A DNA stretch of 64,000 nt from Rheinheimera oceanensis (GTDB lineage Bacteria; Pseudomonadota; Gammaproteobacteria; Enterobacterales; Alteromonadaceae): NCBI RefSeq assembly GCF_018831085.1, contig NZ_JAGPNM010000005.1, forward strand, positions 297,879-361,878, read 5' to 3'. Position numbers and translations under genes: made by a program. Of the stretch, positions 54,685-63,512 are shown piece after piece. The notes beneath the pieces are model-generated. The model was not told the origin of the DNA and did not search any database. It worked only from the letters and a program-made list of their open reading frames with translations. The first letter of the stretch is position 1, and each line of letters opens with the position of its first letter.

Positions 54685-55893
54685 ATGACAAGCGTTTCTA
54701 AGGCCGGTGCGTCTGGTGCTGTTGTACCTGCGGTATTAGCCGTTCCCGTTGTGGCAGCAGTGAGCTTTGTGCATCTGCTTAACGATCTGATCCAGGCGGT
54801 ACTGCCGGCAATTTATCCTATGCTGAAGCAGCAGTATCTGCTTAGTTTTGCCCAGATTGGTCTGATCACGCTGATTTTTCAAATTACAGCGTCATTATTA
54901 CAACCCGCTGTAGGTTTTTATACCGATAAGCATCCTAAGCCCTGGTTATTACCGCTCGGTATGGTATTTACGCTACTGGGTCTGGTTATGCTAAGCCTGG
55001 TAACCAGCTTTGGCATGTTATTGCTGGCATCTGCCATGATTGGTCTGGGCTCGTCTACTTTTCATCCTGAGGCTTCAAGAGTGGCCCGTATGGCTTCCGG
55101 CGGGCGCTATGGTTTGGCGCAGGCGGTGTTTCAGGTGGGGGGGAATGCCGGTTCGGCCCTTGGGCCATTACTGGCTGCACTGATTATTATTCCACGCGGG
55201 CAGGGCAGCATAGGCTGGTTTTGTTTGTTCGCTATAGTGGGCATAATGGTGCTGCAGCGTGTGAGCTGCTGGGTTATTGCCTCACATGCCACAGCACATA
55301 AACGCAGCAGTGTGGCTGCTGATAATGGTTTATCGCCACGGCAAACCAAACAGGCATTGCTGGTGCTGGCCCTGCTGGTGTTGTCAAAATACGCATATAT
55401 GACCTGTCTGAGTAATTTTTACACCTTTTATCTGATTGAAAAGTTTGCTGTGTCGGTGGCTGACTCACAGTTATTTTTGTTTCTGTTTCTCTCTGCAGTG
55501 GCGGTAGGTACCGTAATTGGTGGCCCGGTAGGTGACAAAATCGGCCGCAAGCCGGTGATCTGGGTGTCTATTCTGGGCGCAGCACCGCTAACCTTGCTGT
55601 TACCCTACAGCAATCTGTATGGCGCTGCTGTGTTAACGGTACTGATAGGCCTGGTTATGTCGTCGGCGTTTTCTGCCATTATCGTGTTTGCGCAGGAACT
55701 GGTACCTGGCAACATTGGTATGATCTCGGGCATTTTTTACGGCATGATGTTTGGCTTTAGTGGCATTGCCGCTGCTGTGCTTGGCATAGTGGCCGACGCC
55801 ACCAGCATCACCTATATTTTTAAGCTTTGTGCCTGGTTACCGCTGCTGGGCATGCTGGCAATATGGCTGCCGGATATGCGGCGCAGCCAGTGA
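54685..55893 (+). CDS. fsr: MFS exporter, fosmidomycin-resistance (Fsr) type
   Basis: 402 aa from ATG 54685, with CGGAGA upstream; eight earlier in-frame codons lack a signal. Twelve hydrophobic segments; 'SFVHLLNDLIQAVLPAIYPMLKQQYLLSFAQIGLITLIFQITASLLQPAVGFYTDKHPKPW' is the Fsr N-terminal pattern and 'GSSTFHPEASRVAR' the second. The MFS motif GDKIGRKP lies in the central loop. Exports fosmidomycin or related compounds by proton antiport in homologs; the natural substrate is unknown. Confidence 0.88.
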   Translation: MTSVSKAGASGAVVPAVLAVPVVAAVSFVHLLNDLIQAVLPAIYPMLKQQYLLSFAQIGLITLIFQITASLLQPAVGFYTDKHPKPWLLPLGMVFTLLGLVMLSLVTSFGMLLLASAMIGLGSSTFHPEASRVARMASGGRYGLAQAVFQVGGNAGSALGPLLAALIIIPRGQGSIGWFCLFAIVGIMVLQRVSCWVIASHATAHKRSSVAADNGLSPRQTKQALLVLALLVLSKYAYMTCLSNFYTFYLIEKFAVSVADSQLFLFLFLSAVAVGTVIGGPVGDKIGRKPVIWVSILGAAPLTLLLPYSNLYGAAVLTVLIGLVMSSAFSAIIVFAQELVPGNIGMISGIFYGMMFGFSGIAAAVLGIVADATSITYIFKLCAWLPLLGMLAIWLPDMRRSQ

Positions 55894-56036
55894 TTCCGTT
55901 ACTTATGCAATTTTCATTTTGCCTTGTAATACGGTAACTGGAGTCTTTAAAAATAACTTGTCAATTTGTAATTATTTGTATAGCTTCAGAGTGTTCAGCT
56001 TGAGTTCACACTTTGTTAAGTGCTTCTTCACAGGCT

Positions 56037-56133
56037 AAGACAATTAAAGGGCAAACTGTACCGAAAGGGCAGGACGCAAAGCCACTGATCTAAAAACTTT
56101 TTTATGAAAAGTGCATGATGGCAGTGGTTGCAT
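56037..56133 (+). promoter_or_regulatory. Cyclic di-GMP riboswitch, class I (GEMM-I)
   Basis: The conserved core is present in order: AGGGCAAAC, a P2 hairpin capped by the GNRA-like tetraloop in CCGAAAGG, GGACGCAAAGCC, then the P3 arm CACTGATC pairing with GATGGCAGTG around a variable AT-rich loop. The sequence closely follows V. cholerae Vc2. It sits about 105 bp before a lipoprotein gene and, with no terminator between them, probably controls the three downstream genes. No obvious intrinsic terminator was seen in the expression platform, so control may be translational or by another fold. Confidence 0.9.
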
Positions 56134-56239
56134 TCGCTTAGCTATGTATCTTGGATATATTTCAAACGCCTTTGATAAAAAGGATGTTTCCTAAGCAGTT
56201 TCCCCTTAAAAACAGGCTATGAATTATTTTGAGAGAAAT

Positions 56240-56584
56240 ATGAGACTAATCATTATTGTAACTACCGCTTTAACATTGGTTGCATGCAGTAGTAAACCAT
56301 TTATATCTACTGCAGAGCATCAGGATAAGCTTAAACAGCGCTGTATATCGGCATTAGTTGACGAGCTGAAGCAGGATCAGGCTGCTAATAACAGATGTAA
56401 CCACAACGCCATGATGAGTATGCACCTCGCCAAAAGGTTGTATGAAACTGGTGCTGATTCCGACTATACCCAGTGTAAAACCTTACATGCTGAAAAAGAG
56501 CAGATTGATGAATGTTTTAAGGCAAGGCAGTTAAAATATTACGACAACTGGCTCAGCATGCCCCCGGTAAAACTCGCTAAGTGA
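56240..56584 (+). CDS. Small Cys-rich lipoprotein under c-di-GMP riboswitch
   Basis: 114 aa from ATG 56240, with GAGAG upstream; an ATG at 56219 is in frame but puts charged residues before the signal. Lipobox LVAC (Cys16). The mature domain is helical with four further cysteines (QRC, NRC, TQC, DEC), spaced to form two disulfides in the periplasm. No known family. It is the first gene after a c-di-GMP riboswitch, so it is probably involved in surface attachment, motility or envelope change, but nothing more specific can be said. Confidence 0.78.
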   Translation: MRLIIIVTTALTLVACSSKPFISTAEHQDKLKQRCISALVDELKQDQAANNRCNHNAMMSMHLAKRLYETGADSDYTQCKTLHAEKEQIDECFKARQLKYYDNWLSMPPVKLAK

Positions 56585-56709
56585 GGCTCGATTGGTGAGC
56601 GTGATACTTCAGTTTCAGGTCATTATAAACCCGGACAAAATTGACGGCTGATTTTATTGAATTTAACTGAAACTCAATGATGTCAGTACCTTGCCGCTAA
56701 GGATATATT

Positions 56710-57432
56710 GTGAACACTGTAAATTCGGGTGTCAAAGACGCCTCAGCTTTAACCCGTTGGGTCAGGTATTGTTTATATGCGCAGATAGTTTTAGCCATTA
56801 TTGCCATGTTTTCCGGCTGGCTCGAATATCAGCTATTACAGAATTTTCAGCAGGGTTTTTACAGTTCTGAGCAAGCAGCAACTGCTGATGCTATAGCCAA
56901 TGACGCTCGTCAGAGGGTTGTGGGTCTCCTATATTTAGTTGTTTTTATTGTTTCAGGCTTTCTTATTCTGAAATGGATACACCGGGTTAGCTACAATGCA
57001 AAGCAGCTGACCAACATAACCATGGAGTTTTCTCCGGGATGGTCTGTTGGTTGGTTTTTTATTCCCGTGTTTTCTTTGTGGAAACCATATCAGGCAATGA
57101 GCGAAATATGGCAGGTTAGTGAATCACCCCAAAATGTTTCTTTAACAAGCAGTTCTTTGATTCTACCTTTATGGTGGTTTTGCTGGTTAGTAAATAATTT
57201 TTTTAGCCAGTATTTATTCCGGCAGATGAGAAAAATGGACAATATGCCGCTGCCGGAATTGCTGAATTTGAACCTGCTTGGCCAGGCAGGCGAGATAATT
57301 ACTATTGCTCTGGCTGTTGTAACATTAATACTGGTTAATCGGATCTATCAATTCCAGCAACGGGCGATTATCGCGGCGAAAGAGCGATCAGCCAACGAAC
57401 TGCAGCAAGCAAATGTAGCCGTCGGGTTTTAA
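56710..57432 (+). CDS. DUF4328 domain-containing membrane protein
   Basis: 240 aa from GTG 56710, with AAGGA upstream. Hydrophobic helices at about 18-38, 71-90, 110-125, 150-170 and 190-210. 'FSPGWSVGWFFIPVFSLWKPYQAMSEIW' is the DUF4328 signature. Inner-membrane protein of unknown function. It lies 125 bp after the lipoprotein gene and 25 bp before the next gene, so it is probably part of the c-di-GMP-controlled unit. Confidence 0.85.
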   Translation: MNTVNSGVKDASALTRWVRYCLYAQIVLAIIAMFSGWLEYQLLQNFQQGFYSSEQAATADAIANDARQRVVGLLYLVVFIVSGFLILKWIHRVSYNAKQLTNITMEFSPGWSVGWFFIPVFSLWKPYQAMSEIWQVSESPQNVSLTSSSLILPLWWFCWLVNNFFSQYLFRQMRKMDNMPLPELLNLNLLGQAGEIITIALAVVTLILVNRIYQFQQRAIIAAKERSANELQQANVAVGF

Positions 57433-57457
57433 ATGTCGCGTTAAAACAGGAACAAGC

Positions 57458-58936
57458 ATGCGGTATGAAAGAGAGGAAATGCAACAAGCTTATACCATGC
57501 TTGTTCAGCAAGAAAAGCCAATATTGGCTCTTTTGGCAGCTGTTATTGGATTAGTACCGGCAACATTATTTCTGGTTCTGATGGGACAATATTTCATTAT
57601 GAACCTTATTGTTGCCTGCTTTGTGTTTCCGGCAATCGCCGGGCTGTTTGCCAGGTATGTAGGGCGTTTATATTCCTCAGCTGCCCGAATTCCCGTGATG
57701 CTGATCGTCGGATTGACATACATCGCTTTGGGGCTTCTGTTTCAGGCTAAGGTTATGTGGTTTTTGGCTACACCGATACCATTCGGAGTGGCATTTGTGA
57801 CCAGTAAAAAGTCTCTGACACAGCTCGAATTACTTGCCATAAACGAACATTCAATTAAACCTTTTCAGCTTAAAGAAGCATCAAGCGTCAGAAAAGCTGC
57901 ACTGCCTTTACTCGTGCTTTTTTCCTTACCTGTTCAGGCATATTTATATTTTTTGCTGCCGGATAATGCTTGTTTAAATAGTATCGAACAAAATAATTAT
58001 GCATCTGTTACTGAAAAATGTACTTTGGGTATAGCTGGCTCTCTTAGGAATTGGTTGGCGGGTAATGATCCGGCATCAGGCCACAAGTACGGAGCCTATT
58101 ACTCACCGACAGAAGAAGCCAGTTTGATAAAAGCTAAAGCAGAAGCAGGTGATATACAGTTTCAAATTCTTTGGTGGTCAATTGTTGACGAAGCATATCG
58201 GCTTGGAACGCAGGCAGAGCAATTTGTTGGCACTGTTCAATATGAAAATGATGCCAGATTTTGGCGACATAAAGTGGCTTTACTTGGTCATCGTCCTGCA
58301 GTTGAAAAAGAATTAGCCATCTATTCTTCCCTGATACAACACCTCAGAGCTGAAGATTTTAAACAACAAGCCATCGCGTTTTCAAAACAGCTTGTGTCGT
58401 TAAAGATAGCAGGGGCAGATAACCTTGCAGTAGCAGCTGATAAAATTGTTACCCAAAGCGATATTAGGCGACTTTATCATACACAATTGGCAAATCCTGA
58501 AGCATTGTCATTCGATGAGTCAGACAACTTGTTGTATGCCGTCGAGAATGGAGAGTTTCACTATAATATACATGACTTTAATGAACGCTATCCAAATACG
58601 GGATACTACACCGGCAGTATTCAGGTTGAAGTTGACGAAGATAAAGCTCTGGAAATCCTCAAGGTTATGTCTGTTAAATTTCAAAATGCTGATGCGTCAT
58701 ACAAAGTGTTTAATAAACTACAAAGCAACAGCGAGCTGGCAGTTGCCTTTTTAGAACTGGCGGCTAAACAAGGGCATGTAGAAGCAGCAGCACTTCTTGG
58801 TAAAATACGGTATTGTCAAAACAGCAAGATGGAAGGGTTAAGTTGGCTTAAAAAAGCCGCTGAACTGGGAAGTAAAGTTGCTTTTGAGCAGCAAAAGGAG
58901 ATTGGTTTAACCCGAAACCTTAGTGTGTGTGGTTAA
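57458..58936 (+). CDS. Membrane protein with C-terminal Sel1-like repeats
   Basis: 492 aa; AGGA precedes ATG 57458, and a second ATG at 57479 is possible. Four hydrophobic segments in the first 165 residues (about 20-42, 45-66, 78-97 and 148-166), then a long soluble helical part. The C-terminus 'AVAFLELAAKQGHVEAAALLGKIRYCQNSKMEGLSWLKKAAELGSKVAFEQQ' is a degenerate pair of Sel1 repeats, which mediate protein contacts. The central region is unknown. It follows the DUF4328 gene closely. Confidence 0.78.
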   Translation: MRYEREEMQQAYTMLVQQEKPILALLAAVIGLVPATLFLVLMGQYFIMNLIVACFVFPAIAGLFARYVGRLYSSAARIPVMLIVGLTYIALGLLFQAKVMWFLATPIPFGVAFVTSKKSLTQLELLAINEHSIKPFQLKEASSVRKAALPLLVLFSLPVQAYLYFLLPDNACLNSIEQNNYASVTEKCTLGIAGSLRNWLAGNDPASGHKYGAYYSPTEEASLIKAKAEAGDIQFQILWWSIVDEAYRLGTQAEQFVGTVQYENDARFWRHKVALLGHRPAVEKELAIYSSLIQHLRAEDFKQQAIAFSKQLVSLKIAGADNLAVAADKIVTQSDIRRLYHTQLANPEALSFDESDNLLYAVENGEFHYNIHDFNERYPNTGYYTGSIQVEVDEDKALEILKVMSVKFQNADASYKVFNKLQSNSELAVAFLELAAKQGHVEAAALLGKIRYCQNSKMEGLSWLKKAAELGSKVAFEQQKEIGLTRNLSVCG

Positions 58937-59026
58937 GCCTGATCCTTTTGAAAAAACGCGTTTTGCCACTGCCTGAAACTACAACCCGGATGTACAATAG
59001 CGTACTGTCAATCCCGGTGCTTTTTT

Positions 59027-59902
59027 ATGTCTGCTTCGTCTTTATCTAACGTCGATAACCCGCTGCGTGGGATTTTATGTATGCTGCTGGCTGTGGCGTT
59101 ATTTGCTGCTATGGACGCCGCGATGAAGTCGTTAACTCCGTATTACAGTGCAATGCAAATTGCCTGTTTGCGCGGGGCTTTGGCCTGGCCTTTGGTGGTA
59201 GTTTGGCTTGTTAGCAGTGGCCGGCATAAAACCCTGCTGAATACGCGCTGGAGCCTGCATATTTTGCGGGCGGTATTGGGCGTTACCATGCTGTGGGCTT
59301 TTGTGTTTAGCCTGCAAAGCCTGGCGCTGGCTGAAGCCTATACCATCTTCTTTACCGCACCGCTGTTAATTACTGCTATGTCAGCATTCTGGTTAAAAGA
59401 ATATGTGGCACCACGGCACTGGGTGGCCATTGCCATTGGCCTGATCAGCGTGTTGTTTATGCTACAGCCCGATGGCGATAAGCTGATTAGCTTTGGTGCC
59501 TTAATGGCATTGCTGGCAGCGTTTTGTTATGCGGTATCAGCGATAACAGTACGTATTCTGGGCCGTACAGAAGGTACCGGTAATATGGTGTTTTGGTTAA
59601 TGACACTGTTATCACTCGGAGCCGGCGTTTTGGCATTGCCAGACTGGCAGCCACTTCGCAGCGAGCTGTGGTTAAGTTATGTACTTATTGGTATTACCGG
59701 TTTTGGCGGCCAAATTGCCATTACGCAGGCATTTAAAGTAGCACCGGCAGCCTTGATAGCGCCCTTTGAATATACGGCGCTGTTGTGGGGCATAGGCTTT
59801 GATATCTTGCTGTGGCAGTTGTATCCGCAGTTTTCCACTCTGGCCGGTGCGGCAGTTATTATGCTAAGCGGCCTGTATTTGTTGTGGCAGCACCGAAGGT
59901 AG
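59027..59902 (+). CDS. EamA/DMT family transporter
   Basis: 291 aa with ten hydrophobic helices in two EamA halves (about 12-140 and 150-288). 'LLAVALFAAMDAAMKSLTPYYSAMQIACLRGALAWPLV' and 'FTAPLLITAMSAFWLKEYVAPRHWVAIAIGLISVLFML' are typical of drug/metabolite exporters in the RhaT/YdcZ fold. Substrate not predictable. Only a weak ribosome site precedes the ATG; the gene stands alone. Confidence 0.88.
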   Translation: MSASSLSNVDNPLRGILCMLLAVALFAAMDAAMKSLTPYYSAMQIACLRGALAWPLVVVWLVSSGRHKTLLNTRWSLHILRAVLGVTMLWAFVFSLQSLALAEAYTIFFTAPLLITAMSAFWLKEYVAPRHWVAIAIGLISVLFMLQPDGDKLISFGALMALLAAFCYAVSAITVRILGRTEGTGNMVFWLMTLLSLGAGVLALPDWQPLRSELWLSYVLIGITGFGGQIAITQAFKVAPAALIAPFEYTALLWGIGFDILLWQLYPQFSTLAGAAVIMLSGLYLLWQHRR

Positions 59903-59983
59903 CGGGCTGGCAATGCCGCTGAAAAGCGCTATAGTCTTGCCATTTACAATTAATTATTACAGTGGCTTAGCCAAAGGTGTGTA

Positions 59984-60412
59984 ATGCTAAATGTAGCCCA
60001 GCTAATGAGCATTAAGCCGGTTAGCGTATCGCCGGACGATACATTATCGGTGGTAAAGCATATTTTTGATCATGTTAAATTTCATCATGTGCTGGTGGTG
60101 GAGCACGGCATTTTGCTGGGAGTGTTATCTGACCGTGATTTATTTAAAGCCTTAAGCCCGCATATTGGCACAGCTGCAGAAACACCGCGCGACCTGGCTA
60201 CCTTAAATAAAAAAGTACACCAGGTTATGCTGCGCAAGCCGGTTACCCTGCAGCCACAGGCAAAAATAATGGATGCTATACATCTGTTTAACACCGAAGG
60301 TGTATCCTGTATTCCTGTGGTAGACAACCAGAACAGGCCGCAGGGTATTTTAAGCTGGCGCGATATTATCCGCACGCTGGACAGAACCGATAAACGTACT
60401 GCGCACACCTGA
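59984..60412 (+). CDS. CBS-domain protein
   Basis: 142 aa made of two CBS motifs: 'MSIKPVSVSPDDTLSVVKHIFDHVKFHHVLVVEHGILLGVLSDRDLF' (about 8-56) and 'VMLRKPVTLQPQAKIMDAIHLFNTEGVSCIPVVDNQNRPQGILSWRDII' (about 84-134). Such pairs bind adenosine nucleotides and act as energy sensors. With no enzymatic domain it probably acts on a partner protein. AAAGGTG ribosome site. Confidence 0.9.
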   Translation: MLNVAQLMSIKPVSVSPDDTLSVVKHIFDHVKFHHVLVVEHGILLGVLSDRDLFKALSPHIGTAAETPRDLATLNKKVHQVMLRKPVTLQPQAKIMDAIHLFNTEGVSCIPVVDNQNRPQGILSWRDIIRTLDRTDKRTAHT

Positions 60413-60447
60413 CAAAGTATCTGCACGAAACGGTTCAGTAGCTTTTT

Positions 60448-61533
60448 CTACAATGCCTTTACTGCTTTCTCACCACCCGGTAGTGAATAGCGCATAATGC
60501 GCAAAAATACCGTGCTGTACTGGCGCACAAAGCTACCGGTATTATAAGGGATGCCGTATTTAGCAGCGATGGCCTGCACTTGTTTTGCCATAGCCGGGTA
60601 GTGCCGCGCCGGAATATCGGGGAACAGGTGGTGCTCTATCTGGCAGCTTAAATGGCCGGTTAAAATATGCAGCCAGGTGGGGCCGGTAAAGTTAGACGAG
60701 CCCAGCATCTGGCGGTAATACCACTGGCCACGGCTTTCAGTTTCACACTCTGCGGCACTAAATACATACACTTCTTTGGTAAAGTGGCCGCAAAAAATTA
60801 CTGTTGAAGTCCATAAATTGCGCAGTAAATTAGCCAGCAAATTACCCGTTAGCACCCACAGCCACATTGGTCCGGCGATTAGCGGGAAAAATACATAGTC
60901 TTTAATCAGTTGGCGCGCACCCTTGCCAAAAAAGGCCTTTTTCAGCTCGCTATCGCTAACTTGTGAATGGCGCTCAAGCTTCTTTTTACCAAAGAATACC
61001 CGCTGCGCGGCTAACTCGTGATACGACACCCCCCACTGAAACAACATACTTAGCAGCAGGTAAGTGCCGCCTTGCCATAAGTTACGCAGTCGCCAGCGAA
61101 AATCGTTGCTTAAACGCAGCAGGCCGTAACCAAAGTCGCGATCTTTACCAATAATATTGGTGTAAGTATGGTGCTCAAAGTTATGTGTACGTTGCCAGGA
61201 GCCGGCATCGCAGGCAATATCCCACTCGTAGCGTCTTGAATGCAGCACCGGATCATTCATCCAGTCATATTGACCATGCAGCACATTGTGGCCAATTTCC
61301 ATATTATCGAGAATTTTTGCCAGTGCTAACAATAATACACCTGCCAGCCACAGCCAGGGCGTAATAAAACCCAGCACCAGTAAAATACGCCCGCTAAGTG
61401 CGCTTAAACGCTGCGTTAGCAATACACGGCGGATATAGCGTGCATCAGCCTCACCCAGTTGCTGTTGCACCTGCTGTTTTACGCTATCGAGCTCGTGCGC
61501 CAGCGTAGTAAATTGTTCGGTGGTTAGTTTCAT
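60448..61533 (-). CDS. Fatty acid desaturase (DesB-like acyl-CoA delta-9 type)
   Basis: 361 aa integral membrane di-iron enzyme. The three histidine boxes are complete: HNVLH (82-86), HNFEHH (117-122) and QIEHH near 297, with hydrophobic helices between them. It adds a double bond to acyl chains to adjust membrane fluidity, taking electrons from the ferredoxin reductase encoded 11 bp upstream. The pair matches the P. aeruginosa desB/desC arrangement. AGGAC ribosome site. Confidence 0.9.
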   Translation of the reverse strand: MKLTTEQFTTLAHELDSVKQQVQQQLGEADARYIRRVLLTQRLSALSGRILLVLGFITPWLWLAGVLLLALAKILDNMEIGHNVLHGQYDWMNDPVLHSRRYEWDIACDAGSWQRTHNFEHHTYTNIIGKDRDFGYGLLRLSNDFRWRLRNLWQGGTYLLLSMLFQWGVSYHELAAQRVFFGKKKLERHSQVSDSELKKAFFGKGARQLIKDYVFFPLIAGPMWLWVLTGNLLANLLRNLWTSTVIFCGHFTKEVYVFSAAECETESRGQWYYRQMLGSSNFTGPTWLHILTGHLSCQIEHHLFPDIPARHYPAMAKQVQAIAAKYGIPYNTGSFVRQYSTVFLRIMRYSLPGGEKAVKAL

Positions 61534-61544
61534 CAGAGGTCCTG

Positions 61545-62636
61545 TTATAGCTTAATCACTAATTCGGTTACCGGCTGGCTTACACACAGCTGAATTTGTT
61601 CAGTACCGTGGCCGCTGAGTGCACCGCTGCGTAAATCGCGTACCTGGCCGGATACTTTGTCACACACGCACTGAAAACATACGCCCATACGACAGCCAAA
61701 ACGCGGCCTAAGGCCTTGTTGCTCTGCACTTTGCAATAAACTTTGTTGTGGGTTTAGTGTTACCTGGGTGCTGATACCGGCGCGGATAAAGCTGGCGGTT
61801 AACTGCGTGGTATCTGTGGTGTGCTCTGCCGGTGCCGGTATTACCAAACCAAACTGCTCTTGCTGGATTTGCCTGGCATTCACGCCGCTGTTAGTAAGCG
61901 CTGTGCGTACCTGCTGCATAAAAGCCGCCGGGCCGCACAGATAAAACTGCTTGTTGCTGCTGTTAGCAATAAGCTGTTGTTGCAGTGTTTCAGCAGGTTC
62001 GGTACGGCTGTCAGATAACGTTAAGGTAAATAGCGGTTGGCGTGTGGCAAGTTGTTGCAGGTCGCTTAACAAGGCTGCGTTTTCTGCCCCGCGGCAACGG
62101 TAAAATAAGCTTACCGGCGCCATCCAGTGACGCTGGCTTAACAGCATGGCTGCTACAGGTGTAATACCAGAGCCCGCCGCTACAAATACTACGGCTGCAG
62201 CCGGTTGCTGCCAGACAAAATTACCCTGCGCTTCACTGATATTAACTACAGCGCCATTTTTTAGCTGGTTTAATAGCGGCGTAAATTCACCATTGCGGTT
62301 AATTTTGCAGCACAGCTGTAGTTGGCGCTGGCTTTGCCACAGGCTAAGTGGCGAGCAAATACTAAAAGGCCGGCTGATATAGCGGCCATTGTGTTTGAGT
62401 GTCAGCACCACATGCTGGCCCGGCACAAAGCCAGGCCAGCGGCCGGATACACTAAAGTTAAGCTTTAACATATCTGCGGTTTGCCATTGGCGGTACAGCA
62501 GACGGGCACGGTACTGGCCCGGTAAAAAGCCCGGTGCCAGGCACTGTAACAGTGGCAGAAAGTACAGGGTTAACGAACTCTGATTGCCCAGCATTAAACA
62601 AAAGTTGCGCCAAAGGCGCGATAAAAATGGTTTCAC
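61545..62636 (-). CDS. Ferredoxin/flavodoxin reductase with 2Fe-2S domain, desaturase electron donor
   Basis: 363 aa from GTG 62636. FAD domain with 'RYISRPFSICSP', NAD domain with 'FVAAGSGITPVAAML' and 'FYLCGPAAFMQQV', and a C-terminal plant-type 2Fe-2S ferredoxin with CRMGVCFQC plus a distal Cys in QLCVS. It moves electrons from NAD(P)H to the desaturase next door, in the same operon. The promoter region upstream carries two copies of a 13-bp sequence that may be a regulator site. Confidence 0.9.
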   Translation of the reverse strand: MKPFLSRLWRNFCLMLGNQSSLTLYFLPLLQCLAPGFLPGQYRARLLYRQWQTADMLKLNFSVSGRWPGFVPGQHVVLTLKHNGRYISRPFSICSPLSLWQSQRQLQLCCKINRNGEFTPLLNQLKNGAVVNISEAQGNFVWQQPAAAVVFVAAGSGITPVAAMLLSQRHWMAPVSLFYRCRGAENAALLSDLQQLATRQPLFTLTLSDSRTEPAETLQQQLIANSSNKQFYLCGPAAFMQQVRTALTNSGVNARQIQQEQFGLVIPAPAEHTTDTTQLTASFIRAGISTQVTLNPQQSLLQSAEQQGLRPRFGCRMGVCFQCVCDKVSGQVRDLRSGALSGHGTEQIQLCVSQPVTELVIKL

Positions 62637-62667
62637 TACAGGATCACATACCAGTTAATTTCAGCGC

Positions 62668-62808
62668 ACAGTTGTACACTAAAATATCTGGTTTGGCCAG
62701 TTTGTTCTAGGTAGGTTTAATAATTGTTCTATTAAGTTTTTGAATATAAATAAGTTAAACTTTATACTTTTCTTACCTCAGAGTTGTTTCAGTGAACAGT
62801 TGTACACT
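62668..62808. promoter_or_regulatory. Two 13-bp direct repeats upstream of the desaturase operon
   Basis: ACAGTTGTACACT occurs at 62668-62680 and again, identical, at 62796-62808, separated by an AT-rich 115 bp. The first lies 32 bp before the reductase start, where a repressor or activator would act. The TGTACA centre recalls sites of the TetR regulators FabR/DesT that control unsaturated fatty acid genes, but that is only an analogy. Confidence 0.5.
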
Positions 62809-62853
62809 TAATGCTGCTGCATGGCTGCGTCAGCTGTCTTGCGACACAAGGCG

Positions 62854-63297
62854 TTACTCTGTTTGCTCCAGGATCACCGGCCCGGTGCCTTGCGTAGCTA
62901 AAACATCATCCGGGTTATACAGCGGGCATTTGCTCATGCTCAGGCAGCCACAGCCAATACAGCCTGTCATGTAATCGCGCAGTTTTTGCAGGTAGGCAAT
63001 ACGTGCATCCAGCATTTGCTGCCAGTTGGTTGATAACAGCTGCCAATCTTCCACAGTAGGCGTGCGGTTATCGGGCAGAGACAAAAAAGCCAGCTTTATT
63101 TCCTCCAGGCTAATACCAACTTTTTGTGCCGCTTTAATTACTGAAATACGCCGCAGTACTTCCGGTTTGTAGCGGCGTTGATTGCCATCATTACGCCAGC
63201 TTTTAATCAGGCCCTTTTGTTCGTAAAAATGCAGTGTACTTACTTTAACACCACAGCGTTTGGCGACACGCCCGACACTCAATGTTGCTTCTGTCAT
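62854..63297 (-). CDS. soxR: Redox-sensitive transcriptional activator SoxR
   Basis: 147 aa from ATG 63297, with AAGGGG 8 nt upstream; an in-frame ATG five codons earlier is less suitable. MerR-type HTH ('LSVGRVAKRCGVKVSTLHFYEQKGLI'), dimer helix, and the 2Fe-2S cluster motif with Cys113, Cys116, Cys118 and Cys124 in CIGCGCLSMSKC. Oxidised or nitrosylated cluster activates target promoters in response to redox-cycling compounds. A canonical SoxR box lies 47 bp upstream in the divergent promoter. Confidence 0.95.
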   Translation of the reverse strand: MTEATLSVGRVAKRCGVKVSTLHFYEQKGLIKSWRNDGNQRRYKPEVLRRISVIKAAQKVGISLEEIKLAFLSLPDNRTPTVEDWQLLSTNWQQMLDARIAYLQKLRDYMTGCIGCGCLSMSKCPLYNPDDVLATQGTGPVILEQTE

Positions 63298-63340
63298 CTC
63301 AAGCCCCTTCATTTTTCTGCCATTTTTTTCAAAAAAACAC

Positions 63341-63371
63341 TTTACCTTAACTTAGGTTAAGGTTTTAACCT
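63341..63371 (+). promoter_or_regulatory. SoxR-dependent promoter with SoxR box
   Basis: -35 TTTACC (63341-63346), a 19-bp spacer, and -10 TAACCT (63366-63371). The spacer contains the dyad CCTTAACTTAGGTTAAGG (63345-63362, 16 of 18 symmetric). The over-long 19-bp spacer and position of the dyad match the E. coli soxS promoter exactly. It directs transcription to the right, away from soxR. Confidence 0.88.
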
Positions 63372-63401
63372 GCTGTCAGTTTAATTGCAAGGAGATAAGA
63401 C

Positions 63402-63494
63402 ATGAGCACTTTACCGGACAACTCAGAGCCGCGCTGCAACAGCTTTTTGTGTCAGTTTTTCCGACTGTTCAACCGCACTATGCAGAATAAATAA
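63402..63494 (+). CDS. 30-aa micro-ORF directly downstream of the SoxR promoter
   Basis: ATG 63402 has AAGGAG at 7-nt spacing, as good as any gene in the window. The 30-aa product begins MSTLPDNSEPRC, has two cysteines (Cys12, Cys17) around 'NSFLCQFFRLFN' (an amphipathic aromatic stretch) and ends RTMQNK. It lies between the SoxR promoter and the VOC gene (18 bp). It is too short to classify; it may be a stress micro-protein or a leader peptide. Coding is inferred from the ribosome site and position. Confidence 0.6.
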   Translation: MSTLPDNSEPRCNSFLCQFFRLFNRTMQNK

Positions 63495-63512
63495 CCTGAT
63501 TAGGAGATAACT

